From positions 1 through 64,000 of the forward strand of contig NZ_JAALDL010000006.1 in NCBI RefSeq assembly GCF_011045095.1: a stretch of 64,000 nt of DNA. The letters are read 5' to 3'. The translations under genes were made by a program, and so were the position numbers. Positions 7,411 to 15,770 of the stretch are shown here, one piece after another (positions within the stretch are counted from its first letter, which is position 1; every line of letters begins with the position of its first letter). Below the pieces are notes generated by a model that saw only the letters and a program-made list of their open reading frames with translations, was not told the origin of the DNA and did no database searches. Source of the DNA: Grimontia sedimenti (GTDB taxonomy: Bacteria > Pseudomonadota > Gammaproteobacteria > Enterobacterales > Vibrionaceae).

Positions 7411-8065
7411 GCTGACGCTCCTGTTGTGTGGCGTGCCAAGGCCAGTTCAGAAGCTGACTGCCTTGAGGAATATCTTCGAGATCATGCGTCACCATCAACG
7501 CGGGAATATGGGCTTCTTTCAGCTGCTCAACCACCCAATCGCGGAACTGACTGCGCAAGGTTTTATCCAGTTTGCTGAAGGGTTCATCCAGCAGCGCCAC
7601 TTTGGGTTTAGCCAGCAACATTCGGGTCAGGCTGACACGGGCACGTTGGCCGCCAGAGATCTGATCTGGAAAAGAATTCGCCAGCTGTGCCAGCGAGATG
7701 TTTTTCAACGCCTGCATCGCACGTTCTTTACGTTCCGCACCTTTAACGGCGTCCGGCAAGGCAAACGCCAGATTTTCCCAAACAGATAGGTGTGGAAACA
7801 GTAAGTCATCCTGAAACAGAATGCCGACTTCGCGCTTGTGCGCTGCCATGCCATCAAGCTTGATGCCATTCAGTTTGATGCAGCCGGAATATTCGAATTC
7901 ATCTGACAGGTGACCTGCAACGGTATCCAACAATGTGGATTTACCGCAACCACTTGGTCCCATCAGGCACAGCACTTCGCCCTTTTCTACACACATGTTC
8001 AGCGATGAAAACAACACCTCGCCAGAGGATTTACGAATGGCGAGGTTTTCGAGACATAAGCTCAT
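7403..8065 (-). CDS. ynjD: ABC transporter ATP-binding protein (YnjD-like)
   Basis: A 220-residue ABC ATPase. Walker A is GPSGCGKST (about 36-44), the Q-loop is ILFQDDLLF, the signature is ISGGQRARVSLTR, Walker B is KVALLDEPFSKLD and the switch His is in MVTHDLED. It belongs with the fused permease encoded upstream (35-bp overlap) and the binding protein YnjB, and powers import of an unidentified substrate. The tight overlaps on both sides imply one transcript and coupled translation. Confidence 0.9.
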   Translation of the reverse strand: MSLCLENLAIRKSSGEVLFSSLNMCVEKGEVLCLMGPSGCGKSTLLDTVAGHLSDEFEYSGCIKLNGIKLDGMAAHKREVGILFQDDLLFPHLSVWENLAFALPDAVKGAERKERAMQALKNISLAQLANSFPDQISGGQRARVSLTRMLLAKPKVALLDEPFSKLDKTLRSQFRDWVVEQLKEAHIPALMVTHDLEDIPQGSQLLNWPWHATQQERQHA

Positions 8066-9734
8066 TGTGAAACAACTCTTTGATTGGTTTGCGGCGAAGC
8101 GTTAACTGCAAACGGCTTGTCAATATCGCCAGCGAGAAGAACAGGAACGGCAGCAATGCCTGCCAAATAGCGTAAATCGCCGTGACACGACGGTCGAAGC
8201 CACTGGAAAGGGCCACCGCTTCCGTGGTCAATGTGGTAATGCGTCCTGCACCCAGCACCAGTGTCGGCAGATACTGCGCCAAACTGACGCTGATACCGAT
8301 TGCCCAGGCGAAAAGAATCGCAGGCAACAGGATGGGCATCTTCACCTTCAGCCATACGCGGAGTGGCGATTTACCAAGACTCAGCGCCGCGCGGGTTAAA
8401 CGCTCATCATAGCTGCGCCAAGGGCCATCCAGCGAAAGATAGACATACGGGAAAGCAAAGAACAGATGCGCCCAGCAGACCCAGAAAAAGTGTGCGTCGC
8501 CATTCACGTACAGCGTGGCAACCTGCATGCCAAACAGAATGGAAAGCTGCGGTACCAGCATTGGTACAGCAATGATGTAACCCGGTACCTGAATGCGATG
8601 ACGCAGGCGATATTCGTGCGCCAGTAACGCCATCACCAAAGCCAGCGTGGCGGAAATCAGTGCGATAACGATGCTTTGCTCAATCGAGCCAAGAATGGAA
8701 TCCCACTCATATTCCCAGAAGCGCAGACTGTATCGGCTCGGCAGTAAATCCGGGAAGCGCCAGCGCTGCGCCACGCTCCAAACCAACATCAGCGGGATCA
8801 TCGAAATCGAGAGTGTCAGCATCCCCACAAACAGGGTTTTCCCCGGTAACGCGAAACCTGTCCGCCCTGCATATTGCCATTGCTTAAAGCCTTGGGTGAC
8901 CGCCCATTCAATCAGACGCGCAACACCAATCAGCAAGAGGGAGATCGCCAGCAACACCACAGCGCCTGCCGACGCGCGTGGCAGCAGTGCTAAGTCAGGA
9001 TCATTGAACCACTGCCACACCAACACCGCAAAGGTTGGCGGGTTGGTCGGGCCGATGATCAATGCCACATCCACCACTGACAAACCATAAGCCATCACTG
9101 CCAGCAGCGGAAAACGCAGGTTAGACAGCCACTGCGGGAACACGCACTTCCACCAGGCCTCCGCACGGGAATAGCCCAGTGACGCGGCGACTTTTTCCAC
9201 CCTGTTCACTTTCACCTGCTGGAGAATAGAAATACTCATCAACAGCAGGAAAGGCACCTCTTTCAATGCCAGCATCAGGATTAAGCCAAGCGCGTGCGGG
9301 TCTTTGATCAGCAGCGCGAGATCAGACGCGTTCGGGTCAGCACTGATGCCAACCACATCCAGCAAACGCATTCCCATCCCTGTTGGGGCAAACAGGAAAC
9401 CAAAACCAATGGCAAACGCCACGTGGGGCACAGCCAGCAACGGAGAAAGGGAAACCTCGACCTTACGCCAGAACTTGGTTCCCCAGGTTGCCTGCAAAAT
9501 GGCAAATGTTAGCAAACACGCCAGATACGTGCTCGCCAATCCGGAATAGACCGTCATGCCAATCGAGCGCCAAACGCCTTCCCAATCGAACACTTGGGAA
9601 AATCCGTTCAGCGAGACGAGCTGCATGTCGAGTGGCGGAATGTAGCCCACAGAAGAGACAGCAACGCCCGCCAACCCAAACAGGGTCGGCAGGACGCAAA
9701 TAAGAAGAATGAACAGATAGCTCGCGCGTAACAT
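8031..9734 (-). CDS. ynjC: ABC transporter permease, fused two-domain (YnjC-like)
   Basis: A permease of about 567 residues made of two binding-protein-dependent transport domains in tandem, with about twelve hydrophobic segments. EAA-type cytoplasmic loops are visible as EKVAASLGYSRAEAWWKC in the first half and RAALSLGKSPLRVWLKV in the second. I prefer the ATG at 9734, which follows the ynjB stop by five bases and has TTAGG ahead of it; a GTG at 9764 would overlap ynjB. E. coli YnjC is also a fused permease. The substrate is unknown. The closest general family is the iron/thiamine/sulfate type of importers. Confidence 0.88.
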   Translation of the reverse strand: MLRASYLFILLICVLPTLFGLAGVAVSSVGYIPPLDMQLVSLNGFSQVFDWEGVWRSIGMTVYSGLASTYLACLLTFAILQATWGTKFWRKVEVSLSPLLAVPHVAFAIGFGFLFAPTGMGMRLLDVVGISADPNASDLALLIKDPHALGLILMLALKEVPFLLLMSISILQQVKVNRVEKVAASLGYSRAEAWWKCVFPQWLSNLRFPLLAVMAYGLSVVDVALIIGPTNPPTFAVLVWQWFNDPDLALLPRASAGAVVLLAISLLLIGVARLIEWAVTQGFKQWQYAGRTGFALPGKTLFVGMLTLSISMIPLMLVWSVAQRWRFPDLLPSRYSLRFWEYEWDSILGSIEQSIVIALISATLALVMALLAHEYRLRHRIQVPGYIIAVPMLVPQLSILFGMQVATLYVNGDAHFFWVCWAHLFFAFPYVYLSLDGPWRSYDERLTRAALSLGKSPLRVWLKVKMPILLPAILFAWAIGISVSLAQYLPTLVLGAGRITTLTTEAVALSSGFDRRVTAIYAIWQALLPFLFFSLAILTSRLQLTLRRKPIKELFHNELMSRKPRHS

Positions 9735-9739
9735 CAAAC

Positions 9740-10887
9740 CTAACTTCCGTAGCGTTGTAGCCACTCTTTTTCGATGGCACTTTGCCAGCTTGGGTGGGTT
9801 TCAGGCACTGATTTGAACGGCTTGTGTTCTTTCGCCGAACCAGAAAGGAATTCAGTTTTCAGTACCGATGGATCACCCCAAATATCGATATTGCCTTTGC
9901 GTGATTGCGCTTCAGGACACATCAAAAAGTTAATGACCACTAACGCCCCAGCCGTTGAATTGGCGTTCCATGGCACCGCCAGATAATGAATGTTCGACAG
10001 CGCGCCGAAGTCCATTGCATAAGCTTTGGTGCTTTCCGCAAGGTTACCCGTGGCATGGGCAGCATAAACCGCGTTTGGGTTGAAAGTGATGCCCAAATCG
10101 ATTTGACCATCATCCAGCAATTGCAGCGTTTCGGCTGTGCCTGCCGGGAATTGCTTGCCACCACGCCAAGCTACTTTTTGGAACGCATCCAGATAGTCCC
10201 AAAGCGGTTTGGTCACAGTTGCATAATCTGTGTCAGAGGCTGACTTTTGCAGACGTGGATCGTTCGATGTCAGCTCAATCAGCAAAGACTTCAAAAAGCT
10301 GGTGCCGTGAAATTCCGGTGGTCGTGGGTACGTCAGTCGGTTTGGGTTAGCCTGCGCATATTTAAGCATGTCCGCGTAAGAACGCGGAGGAGACGCAAGT
10401 TCTTCCTCGTCATAGATAAACACCAGTTGCCCCATGCCCCATGGCGCTTCCAGCCCGTCTGTCGGCTCAGAAAAATCCACGGTCACAGGCAGTGACTGAT
10501 CCACGTACTGCCAGCTTGGTAAGTCTTCAACAAACGGACCAAACAGCAGTTGGTTATCTTTGAGGGATTTGAAGTTTTCACCGTTGATCCAGAGCATATC
10601 AACGCTGCCACCCTGATCTTTGCCTGCGGCTTTTTCTGCAATCAGGCGCGTGGTGGTTTCGGTAATGTCCGTCACTTTGACGTGATGAAGCGTGACATCG
10701 TAACGGCGCTTAAGCTCTTTTTTTGCCCAACCCAGATAACGGTTAATTTCCTGATTACCGCCCCAGGCGTGGAAGTAAACATGTTGTCCGGCAGCCTCGG
10801 CTTCAATCTGCTGCCAGTTTTCGGTGTCCGTAGCAGACACTGAGAAAGCGGTGACCGCTAAAAAAGTGCGGTGAAAAGGTTTTTCAT
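9740..10887 (-). CDS. ynjB: ABC transporter substrate-binding protein (YnjB-like), signal peptide frameshifted
   Basis: The mature part (from about 10840 down) is a periplasmic solute-binding protein of about 366 residues, with VYFHAWGGNQEINRYLGWA near the start and a WGMGQLVFIYD segment, as in YnjB. An ATG at 10887 opens MKNLFTALF and then hits TAG at a run of six T. With one more T the frame reads MKNLFTALFLAVTAFSVSA followed by TDTENW, a textbook Sec signal peptide with an A-x-A cleavage site that joins the long frame exactly. As written, only an internal GTG (10840) opens the mature protein, which would stay in the cytoplasm. A missing base in the T run is the likely cause. Confidence 0.85.
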
Positions 10888-10921
10888 ACTACTTCGTTTT
10901 TATAAATTTTTAGGGCGTTAA

Positions 10922-10960
10922 AAAGACGAAAATCGCCCCTTACGCGCGGCAAGGGACGAT
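10922..10960 (-). terminator. Terminator-like hairpin between the TVP38 gene and ynjB
   Basis: The minus strand reads ATCGTCCCTT, a short loop, then AAGGGGCGATTTT with more T downstream. It could end part of the transcription of the redox genes before ynjB, or act as an intra-operon attenuator. Confidence 0.55.
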
Positions 10961-10990
10961 ACAATATTCACTTTCAAATCCAGCGCAAGC

Positions 10991-11668
10991 TTATTTAGAC
11001 AGTTCCGCCATATCGATGCCTTTTTTCTTCGCGATGTATTTCGGGATCAGAGACATGCCGAACAGCACCAGACCCGCAACCGCGAATTTCACCAGCAACA
11101 TTGCCGACACGCCGTTAGTCGCGATGTCACCCGCCATGTAAGCGAAGATGAAAGCGCCAGGTGCCATAGTGATCATTGAAACCAGTGCGAAAGTGCTCAG
11201 GCTCAGACCAGTCAGGCCGTAAGCGTAGTTTTGCAGGCTGAATGGGAACACAGGAACTAGACGGGTCAGGATCAGGAAGCTGGTACCGTTTTGTGCAACA
11301 CCATCGTCAATTTTCTTGAAGATTGGGTTAGTACCAAACTTTTTCATGATGGTGCCACGCAGCAGGAAGCGAGCGACAACAAACGCTGCAGACGCACCTA
11401 CGGTTGCAGCAACCAGTGCCAGAATACCGCCTTGAACCGGGCCAAATACGATACCCGCAACGATGGTGAACGCACTGCCTGGCAGCATGAAGATACAGGC
11501 GAAAACGTAAGCAATCAGGAATACCACGTAACCCATTGCGCCGAAGCTTGCGATCCAAGCTTGCAGGCTTTGGATGTCAGTGATGATTTCCAGAATGCCG
11601 CTTTGTTTCGCTGCAAACAGAACAGCGGCGATAACCGCAACGATCAGACCGATTTTTAGAAATTTCAT
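10991..11668 (-). CDS. TVP38/TMEM64 family inner-membrane protein (YdjX/YdjZ-like)
   Basis: A 225-residue polytopic membrane protein of the TVP38/VTT (DedA-related) family. The core has the family glycine-rich segment GSAFTIVAGIVFGPVQGG (about 62-79) and FVVARFLLRGTIMKKF, then LTRLVPVFPFSLQNYAYG. DedA/VTT proteins act in lipid flipping or proton-dependent envelope functions. In E. coli the homologues ydjX and ydjZ sit directly before ynjA-F, so the association of this family with the ynj genes and redox proteins is conserved here. A 193-bp gap separates it from the HdrB-like gene. Confidence 0.85.
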   Translation of the reverse strand: MKFLKIGLIVAVIAAVLFAAKQSGILEIITDIQSLQAWIASFGAMGYVVFLIAYVFACIFMLPGSAFTIVAGIVFGPVQGGILALVAATVGASAAFVVARFLLRGTIMKKFGTNPIFKKIDDGVAQNGTSFLILTRLVPVFPFSLQNYAYGLTGLSLSTFALVSMITMAPGAFIFAYMAGDIATNGVSAMLLVKFAVAGLVLFGMSLIPKYIAKKKGIDMAELSK

Positions 11669-11861
11669 GAGTATTTACCCGAAAAATAAAGAATTCTGCT
11701 TTTCCCTGAAGAAGGCGTTCGGCCTTGAATGTGCGCTTTTTGTTTGCTTAGGGGCTTACGCATCCTAAAAGCACACCGAACGACTTCTTAAGGCAAGAAA
11801 CTCGCCGGGCGAAACTGCAGGAGACAACTGCGTATCGCTCAACACCCGGCGGCTTCTTAAT

Positions 11862-12632
11862 TCACACTGACATGCACTTAATCAGGCCAGCTTTTGACTT
11901 GTAGCGGTTGAACCAAGCTTTTGCAGGGCTAGCCAGTACGTTCACTGGTGGCGCAGTATCTTGCATCACAACCGGACCAAACATCAGATCCAGAATGTGC
12001 CAAGATTTCGCGCCCACACCCATCATGGATGCACGACATGCGGCGCAGTAAACCACTACGTGGTCAGTTTCAAACTCATCAACACGACGCTGAACCACAC
12101 GGGTTGCCACATCAGGGTTAGCCGGTACAACCATGCCACCGAAGCCACAGCAGCGCGTATTTTCGCGGGTGTGTTCTGGCTCAGCGGTTTTGTAACCCAG
12201 CTCGTTCAGGATCCAACGGATGCCGTCTTGCAGTTCTTTCTCGTAGCGGGTTGAGCAAGAGTCGTGAATGGTGAAGACCACGTCGCTGTCTTTTGCTTTG
12301 CCCACCAGCTCTTTTGGCAGACCGATCTTTGGCAGCAATTTCCAAAGAGAAACGGGCTTTTGCGTACCACCAGATTTCTTGATCATGCCGTAGCAGCTTT
12401 GGCACGCCACGATCACTTCGTCTGCTTGTAGCTTGTCAAAGTCAGCTTGCAACTGGCCGTAACGCTCTTTGAATTTGTCTGCCTGACCAATCGCTGCAGT
12501 TGGCTTACCACAACATTTCTGAACCGCACCCATTTCCGGGAACACGTTTTTCAGGTGCTGTGCAATCGCCGCGACACCTTCTGGCGAGTAGGATGGCAGG
12601 CTGCATCCTGGCATGAATACTTTATTGGTCAT
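11862..12632 (-). CDS. HdrB-like CCG-domain (Fe-S) protein
   Basis: A 256-residue protein with two cysteine-rich CCG domains. The first is CSLPSY, KCCGKPTAAIG and CQSCYG. The second is DSCSTRYE, RCCGFGGMV and YCAACRASM. This is the pattern of heterodisulfide reductase subunit B and of GlpC/LldE, which bind a non-cubane cluster that handles thiol/disulfide or quinone chemistry. Its ATG overlaps the stop of the upstream Fe-S/FAD oxidoreductase gene by four bases, so the two are almost certainly subunits of one complex. With a rhodanese encoded upstream, a sulfane-sulfur or disulfide substrate is a reasonable guess. Confidence 0.85.
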   Translation of the reverse strand: MTNKVFMPGCSLPSYSPEGVAAIAQHLKNVFPEMGAVQKCCGKPTAAIGQADKFKERYGQLQADFDKLQADEVIVACQSCYGMIKKSGGTQKPVSLWKLLPKIGLPKELVGKAKDSDVVFTIHDSCSTRYEKELQDGIRWILNELGYKTAEPEHTRENTRCCGFGGMVVPANPDVATRVVQRRVDEFETDHVVVYCAACRASMMGVGAKSWHILDLMFGPVVMQDTAPPVNVLASPAKAWFNRYKSKAGLIKCMSV

Positions 12633-14424
12633 TTTGTGGTTACCGCGCGTTTAGCCATTGTGAAGAATTTCGAGAAGCCCAGCTTCTGGTGCATGTTGAT
12701 TGCCTTGTGACCTTTCATTGGCGATTCGCCATTGTTCGCATTCACGAAGTCAACACGCGCGCCAAGGAAGATATCCTTCATTGGGTAATCTTTAGGACAA
12801 ACGATGGTGCACTGGTCACAGGCGTTACAGGAGTAAGCCAGCAGTGGATCCATCTCTTTGTTGTTGACGAAGTCACTGAACAGAGTCTTCGGACAGTCGC
12901 CAAAGTCGTTCATCATGATGCACTCGCTCATACACAGTTTGCAGGTACACTGCAGACAGCGGCTTGATTCCTGCTTGATTTGCTCTTGGGTGAAACCAAG
13001 GTCAACCTGTGCGAAATCGCGCTTGCGTACTTCAGCATCACGCAGTTCACCGTGCAAACGAGGGACGTCGGTAGTGCCTTTAGGCAATGGAATGTCCAGA
13101 CGAGACTTGTAGCTGTACTCTGCCTGGAAATCGCGGCCTTCTTCCAGAGGACGATCCGCGAACTGACGCTCGATACTCATGGCTGCTTTACGGCCCAGTG
13201 CCATCGCCTCAATCACGATGTTACCGCCAGCCGCGTCACCTGCGACGTAAACACCTTCCATCGACGTTGCCAGCGTGTCTTTGTCGACCACGTAGCGACC
13301 GCCACGGGTAGTTTCCAGCGCACCGTCAGTGATGTCTGCCACCAGCTGACCGGTTGCGAATACCACAGTGTCGACTTCGATAGTGCGGGTTTCATCGCTG
13401 TAGCTTGGTGCGAAGTTGCCGTTTTCATCGAAGATAGACAGCACGCGACGCAGAGTAATTGAGGTCACTTTACCGTCTTTCTCTTCGATAGAGATTGGAC
13501 CCCAGCCAGCATTGAAGACCACGCCTTCTTCCAGCGACTCTTCGATTTCAACATGGCTTGCTGGCAGTTTTCCATCGCCTCCAGAGAGCACTGGTAAACT
13601 TCATCAGCACCGATACGCCATGATGAACGTGCACAGTCCATCGCTACGTCACCGCCGCCGATCACCATTACTCGTTTGCCTGCGCGGGGGAATGCACGGG
13701 TTTCAGAGATTTCTTTCAGATATTCAACCGCAGAGAATACGCCTTCAGACTGGTGACCAGGCAGCGGGATGATAGAACCCACGTGCGCACCGTGTGCCAG
13801 AACCACTGCATCGTGTGTATTGCGCAGTTCTTCAAATGTGATGTCTTTTCCGATTTCCACACCGAACTTGGTTTCGATGCCCAGCATATCCAGGTAGCTG
13901 TATTCGAAATCGATAACATGGCGTGGCAGACGGTACTCAGGAATACCTACACGCATCATGCCGCCGTACACGTCCATTTTTTCGAAGATCGTGACGTCGT
14001 GACCTTTGCGGCGAAGTTCAATCGCCGTCTGTGCACCCGCAGGGCCAGCACCGATGATCGCGATTTTCTTGCCAGTTGGATTCAGAACCGCCAGATCCCA
14101 GTTCTCTTTGTTATCCATTTTTTCTGCAACGAAGCGTTTGATACCCGCCACGCTGATGCCCTGACCGTATTCAGTCTGACGACGACATGCCTGCTCACAC
14201 GGGTGCGCACAGATGCGGCCCAGCGTTTGTGGCAGAAACAGTTTACCGCGGATCACGTCCAGTGCTTCTTGATACTTGCCTTCGCCCGCCAGACGCACGT
14301 ACTGCTTAACGTCAGTGTGCATTGGACATGCAGTTTGGCATGCTGGGTCTGCATCACCCATGCAGCCGTCTACTACGCGTTGTGCCGCGTCGTAGAGCTT
14401 TTGACTAAAAATGACATTGTTCAT
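12629..14424 (-). CDS. Fe-S/FAD NAD(P)-dependent oxidoreductase (GltD-like), frameshifted
   Basis: One gene split into two frames. The N-terminal part (from ATG 14424) has a GltD-type Fe-S domain (CMGDADPACQTACPMHTDV, GRICAHPCEQACRR), an FAD site (AIIGAGPAGAQTAIELRRKG) and an NAD(P) site (VMVIGGGDVAMDCARS). The C-terminal part has the second FAD segment (GVYVAGDAAGG) and ferredoxin clusters (CLQCTCKLCMSEC, CNACDQCTIVCPKD). At 13568-13571 the minus strand has AAAA where AAAAA would join the frames as SLEAMEKLPASHVEIEE; as written, the first frame runs on to a stop near 13465. It is likely a sequencing error or a recent mutation. The enzyme would pass electrons between NAD(P)H and the HdrB-like partner. 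Confidence 0.85.
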
Positions 14425-14508
14425 TGTTGTTATGATTCCGGTATATGTAATTCTTTTGGCAGTACCTACCCAGGCGCAGTGCTCAAGTGCGCCTGAGTAA
14501 GTCATTGA

Positions 14509-15498
14509 TTAGCTTTTCTTCGCACCGCTTTGCACTGGAATATCCGCACGATTTTGTTCGTAGTGTGCGTAGCTGTACTCAATCCAAGACCCGTCGTAGT
14601 TGTAGACGTCTTGTGCACCCAGAACTTCTTCCAGAACCATCATGGTGTGTGCAGAACGAACGCCTGATTGACAGTAGGCAATCACTTTCTTGCCTTTGAT
14701 CACGTCGCCGTACAGGGCTTGCAGTTCTTCTGCAGATTTCAGTGTGGTGTCGTCGTTCAGCGCTTTGGTCCAGTTGATGTGAACACTGCCAGGGATCGTG
14801 CCCGGGCCAAATGCGCCAGATACTGTGGTGCTGCCATCAAATTCCGCGGTGCCACGGGTATCCAGAATCACCCAGTCAGCGGTGTTTTGCGCTGCCAGAA
14901 CCATATCCAGTGTTGCCAGTGCTGATTCTTCGCTTTGTGGCGCAGGGGCTTTGTACTGAGATGCAGTCACCGTTGGGTTTGCATTGCCTGTTGGGAAGCC
15001 TTCGCCAATCCACGCATTCAGGCCGCCATCCAGGTAGCGCACATCTTCATGACCCAGGTTTTTGATTTGCCAGAACAGGCGGGCTGCATCGTGGTGAGAG
15101 TTTGCAGCGTAAACCACAATGGTGGTTTCCGGTGTTGCACCGTAGCTGCTCAGCAGGGATTCCATTTCTTCGACAGAGTTGCGCATGCCTTCAAACTCAT
15201 ACGCGTCTTTTGCTGCAGAGTAATCAGGACGCCACATTGAGAATGAACCTTCGATAGGTGCATCTGGCTTCATTGGGTTCAGCGCGCCGATCACAACCAC
15301 ATCCAGATCGCGATCCATCATCTGCTTCACTTCCTGTGCAGAAACAAACGCTTCTGGGTTCGCGTACTCAGCAAATTTCTGCTCTAACACTTCAGCGCTT
15401 ACCTGAACCGCCTCTGCACCGAACATGCTGGTGTAGCCGACATAACCTGCTGCCAGAACAGCAGCGACAACGCCGATTGCAACTGTCGATTTTTTCAT
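14509..15498 (-). CDS. Exported rhodanese (thiosulfate sulfurtransferase, YnjE-like)
   Basis: A 329-residue protein with an N-terminal signal peptide or anchor (VAIGVVAAVLAAGYVGYTSM) and two rhodanese domains. The first (about 60-175) ends in VVYAANSHHDAARLFW and lacks the catalytic Cys. The second (about 205-320) carries the active loop CQSGVRS. Single-active-domain tandem rhodaneses move sulfane sulfur from thiosulfate or polysulfide to acceptors. E. coli ynjE is in the same ynj cluster. It is the first gene of the minus-strand operon and is divergent from the TtrS-like kinase gene, which suggests that it is a regulated target. Confidence 0.87.
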   Translation of the reverse strand: MKKSTVAIGVVAAVLAAGYVGYTSMFGAEAVQVSAEVLEQKFAEYANPEAFVSAQEVKQMMDRDLDVVVIGALNPMKPDAPIEGSFSMWRPDYSAAKDAYEFEGMRNSVEEMESLLSSYGATPETTIVVYAANSHHDAARLFWQIKNLGHEDVRYLDGGLNAWIGEGFPTGNANPTVTASQYKAPAPQSEESALATLDMVLAAQNTADWVILDTRGTAEFDGSTTVSGAFGPGTIPGSVHINWTKALNDDTTLKSAEELQALYGDVIKGKKVIAYCQSGVRSAHTMMVLEEVLGAQDVYNYDGSWIEYSYAHYEQNRADIPVQSGAKKS

Positions 15499-15693
15499 CG
15501 TGAAATTCCCAAGATTATTAAAAATTTTTCTGCCTTCTCAGGGGCAAAAGGAAATCAATAACGGGATGCTGAATGCTCGGCTTTATGATTCGTTTTAAGT
15601 GCCAATCTTACTGCCAGCATCGCGTTCAAAATGCGTTGGGTTGACCGCTCCAGGTCAGTAGCACGGATTGTGTGTGAAGGAAGGTTTGCGGGA

Positions 15694-15713
15694 TATTGTG
15701 GTTTACCACAATA
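15694..15713. promoter_or_regulatory. Perfect 20-bp palindrome in the divergent rhodanese/TtrS promoter region
   Basis: TATTGTGGTTTACCACAATA is a perfect inverted repeat (9-bp arms, TT centre) in the 272-bp gap between the rhodanese start and the sensor kinase start. It is a good operator candidate for the LuxR/FixJ-type response regulator encoded just downstream. Confidence 0.6.
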
Positions 15714-15770
15714 GTGCGAAATATTTGATCTAAAGCAACATTATTCATAGGGTTTTATAAGGTAAAATGC

